From Caballeronia glebae (GTDB taxonomy: Bacteria > Pseudomonadota > Gammaproteobacteria > Burkholderiales > Burkholderiaceae), in assembly GCF_001545035.1 (NCBI RefSeq), contig NZ_FCOJ02000024.1, positions 38,877 to 102,876 of the forward strand: a DNA stretch of 64,000 nucleotides. The letters run 5' to 3'. Under the pieces are notes generated by a model. That model was given only the letters and a program-made list of their open reading frames with translations, had not been told where the DNA came from and did not search any database. Shown here in pieces: positions 55,572 to 64,000 of the stretch. The translations under genes were made by a program, and so were the position numbers. The first letter of the stretch is position 1; every line of letters begins with the position of its first letter.

Positions 55572-56537
55572 ATGTTTCGCATGGTAGTCGATCAGTTGAA
55601 AAAGCTGCGGCGCAGTGAAGCATTCAAGTACTCTCTCGCCACACCCAGCCGCTCGATGTTATTCGCGCGGCAGCGGCTGAACCGCGGTGTTTTCTCCATC
55701 GAGATAAGGGAGAACTGCGGCTTTTTCGCCATCATGCAAATGGTTCTTTTCATCCTGACGCACTGCGAAGAGAACCGGCTTACTCCACAAATATCTGCAC
55801 GAGGCGGCCTATACGGCGACGCCAAAGGCACGATCGACTGGTTTTCGGCGCTCTTCGAAAGCGTCCGGCCTGCGAGCGGCGAGAAGATGGCGCACAGGGT
55901 ATGGACGTCCACCGTGCGCGATCCGGTTCAACTGGGTTTCCGACAACGCTATGACGCGGCGCTTCGCTTGCGAAGCGCGAGCGATTTGTTTCGCTCGTAT
56001 TACCGCCCCGCAAAGCATATACGTCAAGAAGTCGAAACGACCTGTACAAGACTCAAGATCAGCGCGTCGACATTGGGTGTGCATTTCAGAGGCACCGACA
56101 AGAAATTCGAAGCGGCGACACTTCCTTGGGCAGACTTTTGCCGGCTCGTCGAAAAGACGCTTATGCTCAACCCGCAGTTCACCAACATATTCGTTTCCAG
56201 CGACGAGCCTGCTTTCATCGAATTCTTCTGTGCGTGGCCATTTCAGCGCCCGATCAATGTGGCGCCCGCTAAATTGTTGTCCAACGGCGATAAGCCGGTG
56301 CATTTCAGCGGTCATCCCGGACTGGAGATCGGGCGCGAAGCACTCGTGTCAAGTCTGCTGCTTTCGAACTGCGGCCATCTCGTGAAGATGCCCTCTTATT
56401 TGTCGGCATGGTCGAAGATATTCAACCCGGACCTGCCGGTGACCTTGGCGGCGCCGCCGAAATCCAAGGAGTTCTGGTTTCCCGACAGTCAGATCTGGGT
56501 CGGGCAAGAGCAGAACATGAGCGGCAGTCTGGTCTGA
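55572..56537 (+). CDS. putative fucosyltransferase (GT23/NodZ-like)
   Basis: 321 residues, no membrane helix. The LGVHFRGTDK segment (about residues 167-177) matches the HxRxTD donor-binding motif of GT23 and related fucosyltransferases (VGIHVRRTDK in NodZ/FUT8), and IFVSSDEPAFIEFF and the GREALVSSLLLSNCGHLV helix occupy the places of the following conserved motifs. Immediate position after fcl supports use of GDP-fucose for the polysaccharide. The second Arg of the NodZ R-R pair is Gly, so activity or donor may differ. Confidence 0.68.
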   Translation: MFRMVVDQLKKLRRSEAFKYSLATPSRSMLFARQRLNRGVFSIEIRENCGFFAIMQMVLFILTHCEENRLTPQISARGGLYGDAKGTIDWFSALFESVRPASGEKMAHRVWTSTVRDPVQLGFRQRYDAALRLRSASDLFRSYYRPAKHIRQEVETTCTRLKISASTLGVHFRGTDKKFEAATLPWADFCRLVEKTLMLNPQFTNIFVSSDEPAFIEFFCAWPFQRPINVAPAKLLSNGDKPVHFSGHPGLEIGREALVSSLLLSNCGHLVKMPSYLSAWSKIFNPDLPVTLAAPPKSKEFWFPDSQIWVGQEQNMSGSLV

Positions 56538-56575
56538 ACCAAGCCGCACGCGCGCCGAGACAGGACGGCACAGGT

Positions 56576-57988
56576 TTATTTTCGGCGAACCGCGCCACCG
56601 TATAGCGACCTGGCCGTGCGCAGCGTGTTATCCCTACGCTCACGTGAAGTGAGGAGCAGAGAGACGAGTTGAAACGTGACCAGAACAGGAACCACGTAAG
56701 CAACCGCAACCATCAGCGATCCACGCAGGACGAACACCATATAAAACGAAAGATAGCAGCCGAGCGCTCGCCGAAGCGGTACTTGCGACTCGACCAATAC
56801 GTCGACGCGACGAGAGAAATAGCCTAGCAAGAAACCATAAGCTAGGACGCCTGGCCACGAGAAATCAAAATAACCTTCCGCAGGCAACGGCGCGGACAAG
56901 TTGAGGAACCACATGCTGTAATTTCGCTGCAGGTACTCGCCTACCAGGATCGCGGTCGCCAGCGGCTTGTCGGGCCAGACAGTGTGCGGAACGAAAAACA
57001 ATAGCGAACCCGCAAGCTGCCTGCCCGCATTGATTCCCTCCCGGCTCACCATTTCCACGATGGTTTCCGTATTGGCCCACGCGTCGTAGGTTGTGGAGGC
57101 GAAGTGTTCCTCGAAGAAGCTCTCGATCGTCGACAGCGAAATCGGCCACTTATCGATTCTGTTATTCGTGAACAACTCGGAAAGAGGAAAAAATAGTCCG
57201 CTCAAAACGAATACCATCCAGAACACACGCGACGGACTTCTGAGGTGTCGCTGAAATGCCAATGCGAGCAGCGTCAGGTAGATAGGTCCAAGCGCGTTTC
57301 GTTTTTCGGTGAGTGGATTTTGACAAATGAGTAGCAGGACGAGCGCGGATAGCGCGAATGCGATCCAGAACAGCCCGATTCGACGTGGACGATGTGAGAC
57401 GATAACAATAAAAACGGGAACGATCAGAAAGAAGAGCACCTTTGCACGAATCATGTCTAAAGGTGTGACGTCGATCCCATCCAGATCGCCGGCCTGGAGT
57501 TGGCTGGCGAAATTGAATGCGCTATACGCGGCCACGGCGCAGACCGCCAGAACAGGAATCAGCGCGGCATATCTGAGCGTCAATGGCGCCGATGAATGAC
57601 TCGATGGTACTTGAATCGTGCGCGGGAATAGATGCCGGGCGCCGAGGTAGGAGACGATGAACACGATAAATATGAGATTCGCCTGCAACGCCGATGCGTC
57701 GTCGAAAGGCATGGTGTTTACGAGAACCTGGGCGTTATAGGCTAGCTGGAGAACCGGCGCGAGTATCAGAAAAGTAATCTCGAAGACCACGACGGAAGCG
57801 TCCGCGAAGGATCGACTTCTATCGAACAAGTTCATGCCGAGATGAAAGAGGACCACACCGAGCAACAAGACATGGGACAAGAACATCAGCGGGTCGTGTC
57901 CCGAACTCATCCCCAAGGTATATAGCTCCACCGCGAGCAGGAAAATAGCTAACGCAAGATATGAGACCACGTTCGCCGGGCTTTTCAT
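56576..57988 (-). CDS. wzy: polysaccharide polymerase, Wzy-like
   Basis: 470 residues with about 11-12 hydrophobic segments and one large loop (PLTEKRNALGPIY; SELFTNNRIDKWP...WANTETIVEMVSREG; VPHTVWPDKPLA). Sequence similarity in this class is always low; topology and position between flippase, Wzc-like and glycosyltransferase genes argue for the polymerase that joins lipid-linked repeat units in the periplasm. Lower GC than core genes, typical of Wzy genes. Confidence 0.7.
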   Translation of the reverse strand: MKSPANVVSYLALAIFLLAVELYTLGMSSGHDPLMFLSHVLLLGVVLFHLGMNLFDRSRSFADASVVVFEITFLILAPVLQLAYNAQVLVNTMPFDDASALQANLIFIVFIVSYLGARHLFPRTIQVPSSHSSAPLTLRYAALIPVLAVCAVAAYSAFNFASQLQAGDLDGIDVTPLDMIRAKVLFFLIVPVFIVIVSHRPRRIGLFWIAFALSALVLLLICQNPLTEKRNALGPIYLTLLALAFQRHLRSPSRVFWMVFVLSGLFFPLSELFTNNRIDKWPISLSTIESFFEEHFASTTYDAWANTETIVEMVSREGINAGRQLAGSLLFFVPHTVWPDKPLATAILVGEYLQRNYSMWFLNLSAPLPAEGYFDFSWPGVLAYGFLLGYFSRRVDVLVESQVPLRRALGCYLSFYMVFVLRGSLMVAVAYVVPVLVTFQLVSLLLTSRERRDNTLRTARSLYGGAVRRK

Positions 57989-58025
57989 GAGGCCGCCATG
58001 TTGTTTGGTGAGCGCGCTGCGTGAA

Positions 58026-59615
58026 CTACTGGCTGCATACCAGACTTACGGGTGAGCGGGTGGATCCCCCGCCGATGTATAACGGGTCTTGCGCAGTGCC
58101 TGTCGAAACGATCGAGGTATTAGACGTTACCTGAGCGACGGTGGCTCCGTTTCGAACGATGGCGAAACTCGGTGCGCCAGGAACTGCCGGAACGCGAAAT
58201 ACGTTCAAGCCCGCCACACCATTAGACGTGTAGTCGGTGCCGCCCGCCGTTATCCGCATGACAGCTGGAGCAGTCAAGAAGGCGACCATTTCGATGTCGT
58301 TCACTACCGAGCCCACGCCCTCTTCGACCATAGCAGCCTCCGGCGTCGAAGACCGGCCCGGCGAAAAGATTTGCCTGCGATGAAAGTAGAGAATGCTGTC
58401 TCGAACAATCGGCGGGGGATTGCCGGTTTTAGCCCATTCAATGTAGTACGCCGCCAGATCGTAAAACGCATACTGCGTACCGACAGAAGGCGAGACGTGT
58501 GTCGATTCCGAGTAGTCGTTCCAAGTAACGATTTGCACGTAGGCGGGATCTCGCGATGTCACTTGAGACCATTGGGCGCGAAAGAGCGCGGAATTTTGCG
58601 CTTCCCAGAACTGCGAGTCTTTTGGCCGGGAGTCCTGAGGCGCGACCGGCGTCATGATATCTGCGCCGAAGGATTCCAGATTCGTGAGCGCCTGATCTTC
58701 CCAACCTCCTTTATCTATCGATTCCGGTACGGTCCGAACGCCCCAGAACGAGAAGGAATCCGTAATCGTGCGAAAGTCGGTAGCTTTGGAAGGGTCCAGA
58801 AGAATCGGAATCAAGGTGACGTTCACGCCCGCGGAGGCCGCCCCGCGAATCACATCCGCCCAAAAATTCTGACTGACATTCTCTGCGTAGAAAGGGGCGA
58901 TTGCCAGGCTGCCGTCGGCCAGCCGAAACGCGTTCTTCTGTCCTGCGATAACACGTATGGCCGCGACCATGTCCGCCACACTCACACCGTCGAGCGACGC
59001 CATATCCGGTTCAGCCAAAATCATGAAGTTAGGCGCGACATGTTGCGCAACCGAATAGACGCGCATTACGTCGTCCCACAGTGTGCCGCTGTTGAGTTGC
59101 AGGATATCCACGCCGAAACCATCCAGGTCTATCTTCCTCGCGCGCAATATCTCAACTGCGAGCGCGCGCTCCTTATACACGCTAGTGGTGTAACGGGTTA
59201 AAGGTAAGGGCCGATCGCGCAAGTAGCCGCCAACGCTCGCGTATTTGCTTCCTTCACCACTACGCGTCAAGTATTCCGTGCAGTAATAGTCCGAGCGCGC
59301 TGGCAGGTTATCGATCGAGAGAGGAAACGGAGTGAAGTAATGGGCGAATACATAAGGTCGATGGCCGGTTCCTATCAGCGCGGTGCTGATCGCGAAGGGC
59401 CAGGCCGACGAAGGTGACTCCGTATCAACGAGCGACTGTGCGTTTTTCTGTAAAGCAGCCCACTGTGCGCTAGTAGGATCGGCGGCACGCGCCGAAGTCG
59501 ATGCCACCGAAACCATCGATGCCAGGGCGATGGCCGCCACAGCGCGACGGGGTCCGCCGTGAGGCCCGTGGTCCGTGCCCGCTCGACCGACGCTACACAT
59601 CTGCAGATCGTTCAT
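58026..59615 (-). CDS. secreted GH71-like glycoside hydrolase (alpha-1,3-glucanase type)
   Basis: 529 residues. Signal peptide ending ARAADP. Mature domain shows GH71 landmarks: YVFAHYFTPFPL, LDGFGVDIL, FMILAEPDMASLDG, and VQIVTWNDYSESTH near residue 390, followed by a beta-rich C-terminal module (ITAGGTDYTSNGVAGLNVFRVP) with a GAP...RNGATVAQVTSN repeat. GH71 enzymes (mutanases) cleave alpha-1,3-glucan and are mostly known from fungi; in the polysaccharide locus this one could trim or release the polymer. Its ATG overlaps the wzc-like stop (ATGA), so it is translated with it. Reaction is inferred. Confidence 0.72.
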   Translation of the reverse strand: MNDLQMCSVGRAGTDHGPHGGPRRAVAAIALASMVSVASTSARAADPTSAQWAALQKNAQSLVDTESPSSAWPFAISTALIGTGHRPYVFAHYFTPFPLSIDNLPARSDYYCTEYLTRSGEGSKYASVGGYLRDRPLPLTRYTTSVYKERALAVEILRARKIDLDGFGVDILQLNSGTLWDDVMRVYSVAQHVAPNFMILAEPDMASLDGVSVADMVAAIRVIAGQKNAFRLADGSLAIAPFYAENVSQNFWADVIRGAASAGVNVTLIPILLDPSKATDFRTITDSFSFWGVRTVPESIDKGGWEDQALTNLESFGADIMTPVAPQDSRPKDSQFWEAQNSALFRAQWSQVTSRDPAYVQIVTWNDYSESTHVSPSVGTQYAFYDLAAYYIEWAKTGNPPPIVRDSILYFHRRQIFSPGRSSTPEAAMVEEGVGSVVNDIEMVAFLTAPAVMRITAGGTDYTSNGVAGLNVFRVPAVPGAPSFAIVRNGATVAQVTSNTSIVSTGTAQDPLYIGGGSTRSPVSLVCSQ

Positions 59616-61927
59616 GTTTCGTGAAGTCCCGATGGACGAGGCGTCATGCCGTCACGAATCGCCTCACGTTGCGTTGTCAGCGAAGTTCCGCCAAACGCAC
59701 TCGACGAGCCGCGCGTATTCGAGGCAGTGGGCGACGCTTCGACGCCATGAACCGGGACGGCTGCCGAACGGTAACGCCTCCTGCGACCGAGAGTATTGAG
59801 CACGGCCCCAGTCACCCGAACGCCGATCGATTCGAACGCGTCGACGCACGCCGTAAGATCGGCGAGCCTCGTAAGATTCGACCGCGCGACGACGAATACG
59901 CATCCCGCCTGTCGCGCCATGACGAGCGTCTCCGCCGCGCTTAGCACAGGCGCAGCGTCCAGGATCACGAACTGATAACGATCGCCAACAGACGTCAGTG
60001 ATCTTCCTAGTGTATCCCTTGATAAGCTGGCGGGCACCCCGTCCTTTTGCACTCCGCTGGGCAATAAGTCGAAATCCCCGGCTGAGCCATGTCGGACAAC
60101 TTCTTCGAACGTGCTGCGGCCGGAGATAACATCGGAGAGTCCGGGCGCAGCTCCGGCATTTCGTCTCTTGGATAACCGGCCCGCGCGAGCATCGGCATCT
60201 ATCAGCAGCACACGAGCGCCATTTTGAGCAAGTTGAGCAGCGACTTGCTCGGCGACGAATGACGTTCCTGTCCACGCATTGACCCCGCTAAAAAGCGCAA
60301 TGCGCGCACCGGATTCGTGCATCTTATGCTCGAAGATGGCTGAAAAGCGACGCAAGCTCTCGCCCGACGGAAGTCTCGAATCGGGGCACTGGCTCGACTC
60401 GCGTGCATGGACGCCGTCGATGCCTTGGCGATAAGATGCCGCGCGAGAGACGTCTCCAAACGCCCCGCTCACAAAGACAGGCAAGCCCGTGCGTCGCTCG
60501 ATATCATCGGGACCGTCAATCTTTCCCGACCAGGCCTTTTTTGCGAGCGCCAGAAGAATTCCCAGAAAAGCGCCGCCCAATATTCCTAGCGCAACGATGA
60601 GCCAGCGCCGCGGCTTTATCGGTTCTTCCGGCAGCGTTGCGTCGTCGATCAACCGTACCTCATTCACTCTGCCGGCCTTGATGAAGCGAAGCTGCTGCAT
60701 GTTGGAAAGCAGGCCTGCATAGAGTTGATTGTTGACGCTGATATCACGTGAAAGCCGCAGCGCCTGTTGTTCGAGTTCGGGCAACATCCGAGCTTCGGCT
60801 TCCAACTGCGTTGCACGTGCACTTAACGTAGTGATTTGCCGGTCGACTGCAAGTACCGTGCTGTCGTCCTTCGTGAACCTTCGCAACAACTCTTGCCGTT
60901 GCACTTTAAGGTCTGTCATCTTCGCCTGAACATCGGCTAGCTGTCTGATGACTACGTTCGCCTGCTCGCTGAGGTTGACCGAGCCTGTCTCGTTCTTGAA
61001 CCGGCTAAACCGATCTTCCGACTTCTCGATTTGGCCCTTGAGAATGGGCAGTTCCGTGCTCAACGCTTCCATGGACTTCTGCGCATCGGCGCTTCTTCTG
61101 GCCTCCTCACCCGACACGTATGTCGTGCCGATCGCATGAAGCAGATTCCGAATAAATACGGGATCGGTGCCTTCCAGAGACGCGCTGACTATGTTCGATT
61201 CTTTCCCGCGCTCCGTGACGCTCAATCTTCCCTGAAGGTTATCGACCACTGCCGAGCGCGATAGACGCCGAAGATCGAACACCTGGCCTGCATCGCCCGG
61301 AAGAGCATCGATCTTGAGCGAGATTGCGCCGTACTTCGTCCTGAAGGTTTCTAAAGTTGAAATGGCGCCCTTGAAGGTCTCGCCGTCAGGTGTTACGAGA
61401 CGATAGTGGCCGCTTCCTTCCGACACCACTTGCAATCGCTTCTTTCGCAGGCTCTCGGGCAACTCCGCAACGGAAGCCGATCCCCGTTGAACTCCGCTCG
61501 CTTCAGTGTCGCCGCCGATTCTGCGCCAGGCTGCGCTCAGCTTAGATTGCGCGCGAGTCCAGATATCACGCCGCGGAACAAGCGAGATGTCCAGATGCAT
61601 CGGAGCAATCGCGGCTTCCAGAACGCTGCGCGACGTAATCTTCTGAATCTCCGTTGCGGCACGAGGCTTCACCGCGAACAGCGACGAGACATCTTCGAGC
61701 GAGCTTCGACCCGCGGACTCGGGTGGCTCTTGAACCTGCAACAACATGCTCGTTTGATAGATTGGAGTTGCGAGAATTGCATACTCCGACGCGACACTAC
61801 CGAAGATTACAGTCGTGGCGACGATAACCTTATAGTTGCGTTTCAGGAACCGTATATACGATTCCGTGACGGTGTCTGCGATTTCGCCACGCGGCAAGGC
61901 AACGTCGTCTGCGAAGTCCTTAGTCAT
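59612..61927 (-). CDS. wzc: Wzc-like polysaccharide co-polymerase/tyrosine kinase with degenerate P-loop
   Basis: 771 residues from the ATG at 61927 (GGAG eight bases upstream). Wzz domain between two transmembrane helices (about 30-50 and 425-445), long coiled periplasmic part, and a BY-kinase domain: Walker A' VLLIDADARAGRLS and Walker B QFVILDAAPVL. The Walker A reads GVNAWTGTSF instead of GxxPGxGKS(T): the invariant Lys is Thr (codon ACG). The usual C-terminal tyrosine cluster is reduced to a single Tyr. Autokinase activity is therefore doubtful, while chain-length control may remain. Coupled to the GH71 gene. Confidence 0.85.
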   Translation of the reverse strand: MTKDFADDVALPRGEIADTVTESYIRFLKRNYKVIVATTVIFGSVASEYAILATPIYQTSMLLQVQEPPESAGRSSLEDVSSLFAVKPRAATEIQKITSRSVLEAAIAPMHLDISLVPRRDIWTRAQSKLSAAWRRIGGDTEASGVQRGSASVAELPESLRKKRLQVVSEGSGHYRLVTPDGETFKGAISTLETFRTKYGAISLKIDALPGDAGQVFDLRRLSRSAVVDNLQGRLSVTERGKESNIVSASLEGTDPVFIRNLLHAIGTTYVSGEEARRSADAQKSMEALSTELPILKGQIEKSEDRFSRFKNETGSVNLSEQANVVIRQLADVQAKMTDLKVQRQELLRRFTKDDSTVLAVDRQITTLSARATQLEAEARMLPELEQQALRLSRDISVNNQLYAGLLSNMQQLRFIKAGRVNEVRLIDDATLPEEPIKPRRWLIVALGILGGAFLGILLALAKKAWSGKIDGPDDIERRTGLPVFVSGAFGDVSRAASYRQGIDGVHARESSQCPDSRLPSGESLRRFSAIFEHKMHESGARIALFSGVNAWTGTSFVAEQVAAQLAQNGARVLLIDADARAGRLSKRRNAGAAPGLSDVISGRSTFEEVVRHGSAGDFDLLPSGVQKDGVPASLSRDTLGRSLTSVGDRYQFVILDAAPVLSAAETLVMARQAGCVFVVARSNLTRLADLTACVDAFESIGVRVTGAVLNTLGRRRRYRSAAVPVHGVEASPTASNTRGSSSAFGGTSLTTQREAIRDGMTPRPSGLHET

Positions 61928-62115
61928 CTGTAACGCTCCGACAATCGTCAGTGAAAGTTTCACGTGTTGCCGACCAAACACTCCACCAGCTCCGACAGCC
62001 TTGAATGTAGCCAGCCCGCTGCTGCGCCGGCGCGCTTGACCGAATGTGGCAAGACATTGGCGCGAACGGCAACGCGGCCGATCAACGTCAGTGCGTTTTC
62101 AAGCCGGTCGTTCGC

Positions 62116-63555
62116 TTATGCCGAACTCGCGCCTTTATCATCGGGAACGCTCAGATGGGCAAATATGCGCCTTCTGAAAAGGCTCAGATACACGCAGTAG
62201 TCCGACACCACGCTAGCTATCACCGTCGCCCACACCACCCAGGCGACTTCGTGGAATGTGGAAACGAGCCAGAACTTGAGCGAAAGGGAAACCGCGCAAC
62301 TTACGCAGACCGCTACCAGTTGTGATTTCAGTTCGCCAACGCCGTTGAGAAAGATGCCGAATGCATTGCCGAATGCATCAACTACCGACATGACAGCAAC
62401 CGCGCAAAGCAGCGCGACCGGAATACTGAGGTGATTGCCGACCCACTTGCTCAGGAGCCACGACGAAGCCGCGAATATCGACCCGCTAGTCACGATGGCA
62501 ATCGCCCCTGTGCCTAACATCGAGAGCTTCAGCGTCATCGACAGGAAGTTCGTATCTCCTCGCGCCTTTGCATCGGCGTAGAGGCCCCACAGCGGAACCG
62601 TCAGCATCGAGATTCCGACCGTCAGAAACTGGAACAGCCGTTGCGCGACAGCGAGCTTCGCGACTTCGGCCACGCCCAGCAACTTCGCGACGATGAGCGC
62701 GTCGAAGCCGCTCGCGCACATGACGCCCACCTGCAAGCCGAAGAACATCGATCCCATGCTGAGGATCTTTTTCGAATCGCACCACATCGTGGCGCGCCCC
62801 GCGCCCGAGATTGCGCCCAGCAATCCTTGTCGATTCAGCCGGAAAACGAGGCACGACGACATGCAAATCTGAATGCCATAAGTGACGCACAAGAGCCACG
62901 GGATCGATGCATGACGCATGCAAGACCAATACAAGAGCGGCAGCGAGATCAGATAGCCGACGGAGCTCACGATATGCTGCTCCCAGCCTCGCTGAAGGCC
63001 GTGACACACGCGCTTCACGCCACCCAAAGGAATGTTCAGGCAAGTCAGAACGAGAAACAGCGTCGCGGCCGTGAGCGTTTCGTTCGCGGCGTCGGCGCTG
63101 TGGCCGAATATGCGGCGCAAGTCGAAGATGTGGAGCGCCACGTACAGAAAGACCCCGCAAATCGCGCCGACAGTACCGAGCAGCCATACGCCATGCGTGA
63201 TCAGTTCACGAATGCGGCGCGGGTCCTCATTCGCTCGCGCCCCTGCAACGAGGTTGAGAAGAGCATTGCCAATGCCGAAGTCGAGCATGGCAAGCGTTGC
63301 GGCAAGGCTTGAGAACGTCATCCATACGCCGAATCGCTGCTGACCCAAATAAGGCAGCGTCCACGAAACGGATGCAATCAACACGATGAACGCGAGGCCT
63401 GAACTGCAGACGTTGCACGCGATCGTGAGCGCGGCTCGCCGGTATCGGTCCCTGTCGCGTCCTTCCGATCGGCCGACGCCGAATGGCAACATCTCGAACA
63501 AACGCGAAGACATTGCGAAAAGCATACGGCGCGGGGCGGCAAGAGGAGGCGGCAT
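62116..63555 (-). CDS. wzx: polysaccharide flippase, Wzx/MOP family
   Basis: 479 residues (ATG at 63555; ATGs at 63525 and 63513 are alternatives). Twelve to fourteen hydrophobic segments; LASVSWTLPYLGQQRFGVWMTFSSLAATLAMLDFGIGNAL-like start is the typical MOP flippase opening (YLG..RFGVW....LA....DFGIG), and KKILSMGSMFFGLQVGVM the mid-protein repeat. Moves lipid-linked repeat units across the inner membrane. Ends 188 bp before the wzc-like start. Confidence 0.85.
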   Translation of the reverse strand: MPPPLAAPRRMLFAMSSRLFEMLPFGVGRSEGRDRDRYRRAALTIACNVCSSGLAFIVLIASVSWTLPYLGQQRFGVWMTFSSLAATLAMLDFGIGNALLNLVAGARANEDPRRIRELITHGVWLLGTVGAICGVFLYVALHIFDLRRIFGHSADAANETLTAATLFLVLTCLNIPLGGVKRVCHGLQRGWEQHIVSSVGYLISLPLLYWSCMRHASIPWLLCVTYGIQICMSSCLVFRLNRQGLLGAISGAGRATMWCDSKKILSMGSMFFGLQVGVMCASGFDALIVAKLLGVAEVAKLAVAQRLFQFLTVGISMLTVPLWGLYADAKARGDTNFLSMTLKLSMLGTGAIAIVTSGSIFAASSWLLSKWVGNHLSIPVALLCAVAVMSVVDAFGNAFGIFLNGVGELKSQLVAVCVSCAVSLSLKFWLVSTFHEVAWVVWATVIASVVSDYCVYLSLFRRRIFAHLSVPDDKGASSA

Positions 63556-63558
63556 CGC

Positions 63559-63705
63559 TTAGGCGCACGTAACCATCGTGCTTCGAACCGCGGCCCTGGC
63601 GCAATTATGCCGCGTGTAGCCACACTCAGGCGCGCCCGGCAGACACAACGGACGGCTTACGCGCGGTCCGTCGATTCTCGCAATCACATCCTCGATCGTC
63701 GTCAC
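63559..63705 (-). CDS. possible 48-residue ORF upstream of wzx
   Basis: GTG start at 63705 with GAGAGAGG seven bases upstream; the stop lies 3 bp before the wzx ATG, a spacing typical of coupled genes. The product begins MTTIEDVIARIDGPRVSRP and has five cysteines in its second half. No family recognised. Length and composition do not allow a firm call; it may be a leader or a remnant. The rest of 63556-63907 shows nothing else coding. Confidence 0.3.
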   Translation of the reverse strand: MTTIEDVIARIDGPRVSRPLCLPGAPECGYTRHNCARAAVRSTMVTCA

Positions 63706-63823
63706 GTCCGGGCCTCTCTCGGTGGTTTTACGCCGCTCTCTTGATCGAACGATGACGTCCGTCCCGGGAGAATGTTCTTCCGTTTGTCTCGCGCGCCGTT
63801 CGCGAAACGCCTTCAGGCTCTAA

Positions 63824-64000
63824 GAGCCCTTAACAAAATGAACGAAAGGGCTGTTAACCCTCGATGAATGCTGTTAACCTTTTCATTGTTTCGACGGTGA
63901 AAAGGACATGGCCAAGCCGCTACTCGACGACGACCTTTGGGCACTCATCGAACCGTTGCTGCCCCCTCCGAAGCCACGTCGGGCCCGTTATCCGGGGCGC
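63824..64000 (+). mobile_element. left end of an IS5-family insertion sequence, cut by the window
   Basis: The element probably begins near GAGCCCTTAAC (63824-63834), after a TAA that could be the target duplication, and contains the repeated GGGCTGTTAACCC (63848-63860) before the transposase start. The transposase N terminus identifies the IS5 family. The right end and its inverted repeat are outside the window, so the exact boundary is tentative. Confidence 0.55.
63908..64000 (+). CDS. IS5-family transposase, N-terminal fragment (window edge)
   Basis: 31 codons visible, MAKPLLDDDLWALIEPLLPP followed by PKPRRARYPGR, which is the conserved N terminus (L.DE.W..IEPLLPP) of IS5/IS427-type transposases (DUF4096 region). 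Ribosome site AAAGGAC directly upstream. The catalytic DDE part is beyond the window end. Confidence 0.85.
   Translation, partial: MAKPLLDDDLWALIEPLLPPPKPRRARYPGR

Overview
This 64 kb window looks like chromosomal DNA of a Burkholderiaceae bacterium of the Paraburkholderia/Caballeronia/Burkholderia type. The reasons are the uniformly high GC with long antisense shadow ORFs, a dialkylglycine decarboxylase/LysR pair arranged as in Burkholderia cepacia dgdA-dgdR, an OmpC-type Burkholderia porin, many LysR regulators and a perosamine/fucose-type exopolysaccharide locus. The assignment is an inference from gene content; there is no rRNA or tRNA in the window to fix it.

Layout. 1-8 kb: an MFS permease (cut by the window edge) and quinone-dependent D-lactate dehydrogenase; a two-component system whose operon ends in a Tat-exported lipoprotein of the tyrosine-phosphatase family that has lost its catalytic cysteine; a second, orphan response regulator; a lone flgH and small envelope proteins. 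8.7-14 kb: a complete sugar ABC importer (YtfQ/YtfR/YtfT/YjfF type) followed by a GntR/FCD regulator. 14-29 kb: a phytanoyl-CoA dioxygenase-family protein, small membrane and DNA-binding proteins, a porin, PQQ glucose dehydrogenase, a GcvA-like LysR and an EamA permease, a GAF-PAS-PAS-GGDEF protein, a small ORF behind a perfect FNR/Anr-type box, CorA, a zinc-ribbon membrane protein, a solitary SLATT protein, and an AraC-VOC pair. 29-38 kb: dgdR/dgdA, a DUF1328 mini-protein, a second FtsH-like AAA protease and an isoquinoline 1-oxidoreductase-type molybdenum hydroxylase with a divergent LysR.

38-47.7 kb holds the most interesting block: a LysR-controlled, tightly packed catabolic operon encoding two tandem amidohydrolases (the first lacks the metal-binding HxH pair), a UbiD decarboxylase and its UbiX prenyl-FMN synthase, a COG0523 metal chaperone, an NCS2 nucleobase permease, an 8-oxoguanine-deaminase-like amidohydrolase and an arylmalonate-decarboxylase-like enzyme of the Asp/Glu racemase superfamily. 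Together these suggest uptake, deamination and decarboxylation of an unidentified nucleobase-like or N-heterocyclic carboxylate.

47.7-64 kb: a GlxA-type AraC regulator, then an exopolysaccharide locus: methyltransferase, initiating sugar-phosphate transferase, ManC, perosamine-synthase-like aminotransferase, GDP-fucose synthase, fucosyltransferase-like protein, Wzy-like polymerase, a GH71 alpha-1,3-glucanase-like enzyme, a Wzc-like protein with a degenerate P-loop, and a Wzx flippase. Gmd, Wza and Wzb are not in the window. The right edge cuts an IS5-family transposase. Coordinates of starts were moved from the longest ORF to internal ATGs wherever a ribosome binding site or other signal supports it.
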